From Atopsyche davidsoni (Eukaryota; Arthropoda; Insecta; Trichoptera; Hydrobiosidae), in the NCBI GenBank assembly GCA_022113835.1, contig JAILWY010000028.1, positions 6,361,001 through 6,425,000 on the forward strand: a stretch of DNA of 64,000 bases. Reading direction: 5' to 3'. Shown in pieces: positions 61,171-64,000 of this stretch (positions are counted from its first letter, which is position 1; each line of letters starts with the position of its first letter). Both the position numbers and the translations under genes were made by a program. The notes beneath the pieces are model-generated. The model worked only from the letters and a program-made list of their open reading frames with translations, had not been told where the DNA came from and did no database searches.

Positions 61171-64000
61171 TCAAGCAAATGGCTTCTCGCCGGTATGTAT
61201 GAGTTTGTGTTGATTTAAATATCTCTTTTGTTTACATGAATATGAGCATTGATCACAAACAAATGGCTTCTCGCCGGTATGTATGAGCCTGTGTTGATTT
61301 AAACTTCCCTTCTGATTACATGAAAATGTGCATTTATCACAAGCAAATGGCTTCTCGCCGGTATGTCTGAGTTTGTGCCGTTTTAATGAATCCTTCAGAT
61401 TACATGAATACGAGCATTGATCACAAGCAAATGGCTTCTCGCCGGAATGTATGAGTTTGTGTTGTTTTAAGCTTCCCTTCAGATTACATGAAAATGTGCA
61501 TTGATCACAAGCAAATGGCTTCTCGCCGGTATGTCTGAGTTTGTGCCGTTTTAATGAATCCTTCAGATTACATGAATACGAGCATTGATCACAAGCAAAT
61601 GGCTTCTCGCCGGAATGTATGAGTTTGTGTTGTTTTAAACTACCCTTCTGATTACATGAAAATGTGCATTGATCACAAGCAAATGGCTTCTCGCCGGTAT
61701 GTCTGAGTTTGTGCCGTTTTAATGAATCCTTCAGATTACATGAATACGAGCATTGATCACAAGCAAATGGCTTCTCGCCGGAATGTATGAGTTTGTGTTG
61801 TTTTAAACTTCCCTTCTGATTACATGAAAATGTGCATTGAACACAAGCAAATGGCTTCTCGCCGGTATGTCTGAGTTTGTGCCGTTTTAAGTTATTCTTC
61901 AGATTGAATGAATACGAGCATTGATCACAAGCAAATGGCTTCTCGCCGGAATGTATGAGTTTGTGTTGTTTTAAACTTCCCTTCTGATTACATGAAAATG
62001 TGCATTGATCACAAGCAAATGGCTTCTCGCCGGTATGTATGAGTTTGTGTCGTTTTAAACTTCTCTTCAGCTTACATGAATACGAGCATAGATCACAAGC
62101 AAATGGCTTCATCCTGGTATGTATAATCTTGTGATTTGCCAATAGACTTTTGTGGCTACAGGAGTATGAACATTTTCCACAGGTAAAGAGCGCCTCGCCT
62201 GTATTAATTTGAAGAGTTTTATTCCGCAAATATGCACTGTGTGATTGCAGTTGCTCCTGTAACAAACAAGTATATTGTTAAAATTTATTTAAAAGCATTA
62301 GTCACTTATGATATTAGTCACTGTATAAACAATACGAAATTGTAACACACCCAACTTCCAGGCAAATCGGTTTCTTGAACAGAGTTTTTAAACATAACAT
62401 TAAAGTATTTGAACCGTGCTCACAACACAATAACACTGTTTAATAAAACTATGAGCTGAAATGCATTGCAATTCATAAATTTTTGTGATTATTTTAAAAT
62501 AATCATTTTAAGTAATCAATATTTGTGATACCAAGAACTTGGTGGAATTATCAAATAAAGTCATCTTTTTAACAAAAATTTTAATTATAACATGTTTCAA
62601 ATCATAATTTTATGAATAATAATGCATTTCATACGCCCAGCCCACCTGAAGGAAATAAAATATGGTACTTGTTTTTTATCCGACGCTTTGCTTCTTTTGT
62701 TGACAATAGACAAGTTTCTTTGGTGGTCGGATAAAAAACAAATACCTAAAATATTTAAACAATCAACATTTTTGTCAGAGAATACTTGGTCTTATTCCAT
62801 TTCAATATTCTAAATAAAATATTGTATTTCAAATAATAAAATAGTTGCCAAATGAAAAACGACACATGACATAGTAGAGGTTATGGCAGCACTTATTATG
62901 GAAGATTTTGGAATTTCTCAGATGATAAGCTGAGAGCACCCAAGAAATCCCAAGATCATCTGGCAACAAACCCACAATCACATTTACATACTGTGCTGAT
63001 TCCACCCCCTACCTAAGCTTAAATCTAAATATATTGAGATTAACTATATTAATATAAAGCGTTATAATTAAACACACGCTGTGATTTTAAATTAAGATGA
63101 GTAAATGATAAGATCGATCCTCAAAGCATTTGTATGTAAACAACTCCAAGACATATCAGACCATCGCCTGTCAGCCCAGGCGCACCACAGATTATTATTT
63201 TTTTTATTGATTGTTGATTTACTCGCGAACTGATGAAACTGTAACTAACAGGATTATTTTTCTCTGGAAGTTATGATACGAAATTGACTCTAATGTCTCT
63301 ATTCGAGCAGGTCTGAACGAGAGATGGAGTTCGGAATCCGTTGAATACAGGAACATATGATATCAAATTTTGTTAATACACTCAAATTTCCCATTTTAAT
63401 GTGAGGTACTAATTAATATCACCAGGTTGCAGGTCGAGCCTCCGCAAATGTATTGTGATTTTCACGGCCCACTTAGGCGGGTACCAAATTCGTTTCCAAA
63501 AGGTAGACGTGGAAACACAAACTGTTTATACTATTATTTTAAACTGACTACATATGGGTCGCGTGTGTTGAACACCCCGAAAGCCTAGGGTCGGCCCTAG
63601 CCGGTGCGGTGAGGTACAGATCGGCATATTACCTGCTCACGCCCGACTGCTGCTCGGGAGAGCGCCCTTTCACGCTCCAACAATGCTCTTTCGACATTGA
63701 ATTCTTCAATTTTGATATCATCCAGCCCAGGTTTCCAGGAGGCGACTCCTTCGTATTCTGGCAGAGACCTCCTGGTGTCGAGGCCGGTAACGGACGCCTC
63801 GGCCGGCGCGTCCTCGCGCTTCACGGAGAATGTCTCGCTTATGACAGACTCGCCGCCGTCTTCAAGGTCAGGGATGTCCTGCTTGACATGAGCGTCCACT
63901 TTAACGCAACTCTTAGAAATATCGTGCAGTAATACGTAGCACTTCGCACACGACAATTTGTTGGGTAAAGAGGCAGCACTTCTTCTGTGTTCCAGCAACG
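61171..64000 (-). CDS. C2H2 zinc-finger protein, 12 fingers (partial; 5' end outside window)
   Basis: Two exons are visible: at least 64000-63633 and 62256-61171, joined in phase at GAG CAG|GAG CAA across a GT-AG intron of 1376 bp. The upstream exon stays open to the window edge, so the N-terminus is missing. It holds SCAKCYVLLHD, acidic stretches and two sumoylation-type sites (VKRE, IKIE). The downstream exon encodes 12 consecutive C2H2 fingers with TGEKP/SGEKP linkers. Fingers alternate between two types, CTFSCNQKGSLKQH and CSYSCNLKDSLKRH (helix positions -1/2/3/6 Q-G-S-Q and L-D-S-R), forming near-identical two-finger, 168-nt repeats. Probable nuclear DNA-binding protein; target unknown. 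The stop replaces a finger Cys (TGT to TGA). Confidence 0.85.
62257..63632. other. Intron of the zinc-finger gene
   Basis: GT-AG intron on the minus strand. It contains a family D fragment near 62770-62825 ('gagaatacttggtcttattccatttcaatattc') and otherwise AT-rich sequence without recognisable content. Confidence 0.7.

Noticed and set aside
63609..63932. Plus-strand frame opposite the zinc-finger gene's upstream exon
   Set aside because: The minus strand has the in-phase splice to the finger exon and sumoylation-type motifs; the plus frame is its shadow.

Overview
The window is insect nuclear DNA, most likely from a lepidopteran. It is AT-rich, its genes are split into many short exons, and it contains several miniature transposon families and a short TTAGG-type (insect telomere-like) inverted repeat. 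Its selenoprotein S homologue uses Cys where vertebrates have selenocysteine, as expected in insects that lost selenoproteins. Gene models were built by hand by joining exons at AG/GT signals. Each complete multi-exon model closes to a whole number of codons, which supports them.

Layout from left to right: a five-exon selenoprotein S/VIMP homologue (minus strand, 2780-4669) lies head to head with intronless PDRG1 (plus, 5322-5729). About 6.8 kb of gene-poor, repeat-bearing DNA follows. A 17-exon kainate-type ionotropic glutamate receptor (minus, 12672-20788) comes next, with transposons nested in its largest intron. From 20.8 to 33.3 kb no gene was recognised; this stretch holds tRNA-like inverted-repeat elements, a decayed reverse transcriptase, hAT-type miniature elements, a GC island with TATA motifs and a ~138-bp tandem array. 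A 36-exon BRWD3/PHIP-family gene (minus, 33320-49886; WD40 plus two bromodomains) fills the middle. To its right are a five-exon gene for a secreted protein with three six-cysteine modules (plus, 52456-55468), mitochondrial ribosomal protein L43 (plus, 56766-58592), and the 3' part of a C2H2 zinc-finger gene (minus, 61171 to beyond the right edge) whose finger array continues past the stop codon as decaying remnants.

The genes do not form a pathway. They cover ER quality control, a prefoldin-like chaperone subunit, synaptic signalling, chromatin/ubiquitin regulation, an extracellular protein, mitochondrial translation and a probable DNA-binding factor. I found no evidence for a gene-cluster type of system. 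The points most worth checking are the genome-encoded Arg at the channel Q/R site, a canonical Asn in BRWD3 bromodomain 2, the two-finger expansion with a decaying 3' tail, the three-module Cys-rich protein, and the tRNA-like inverted-repeat elements.
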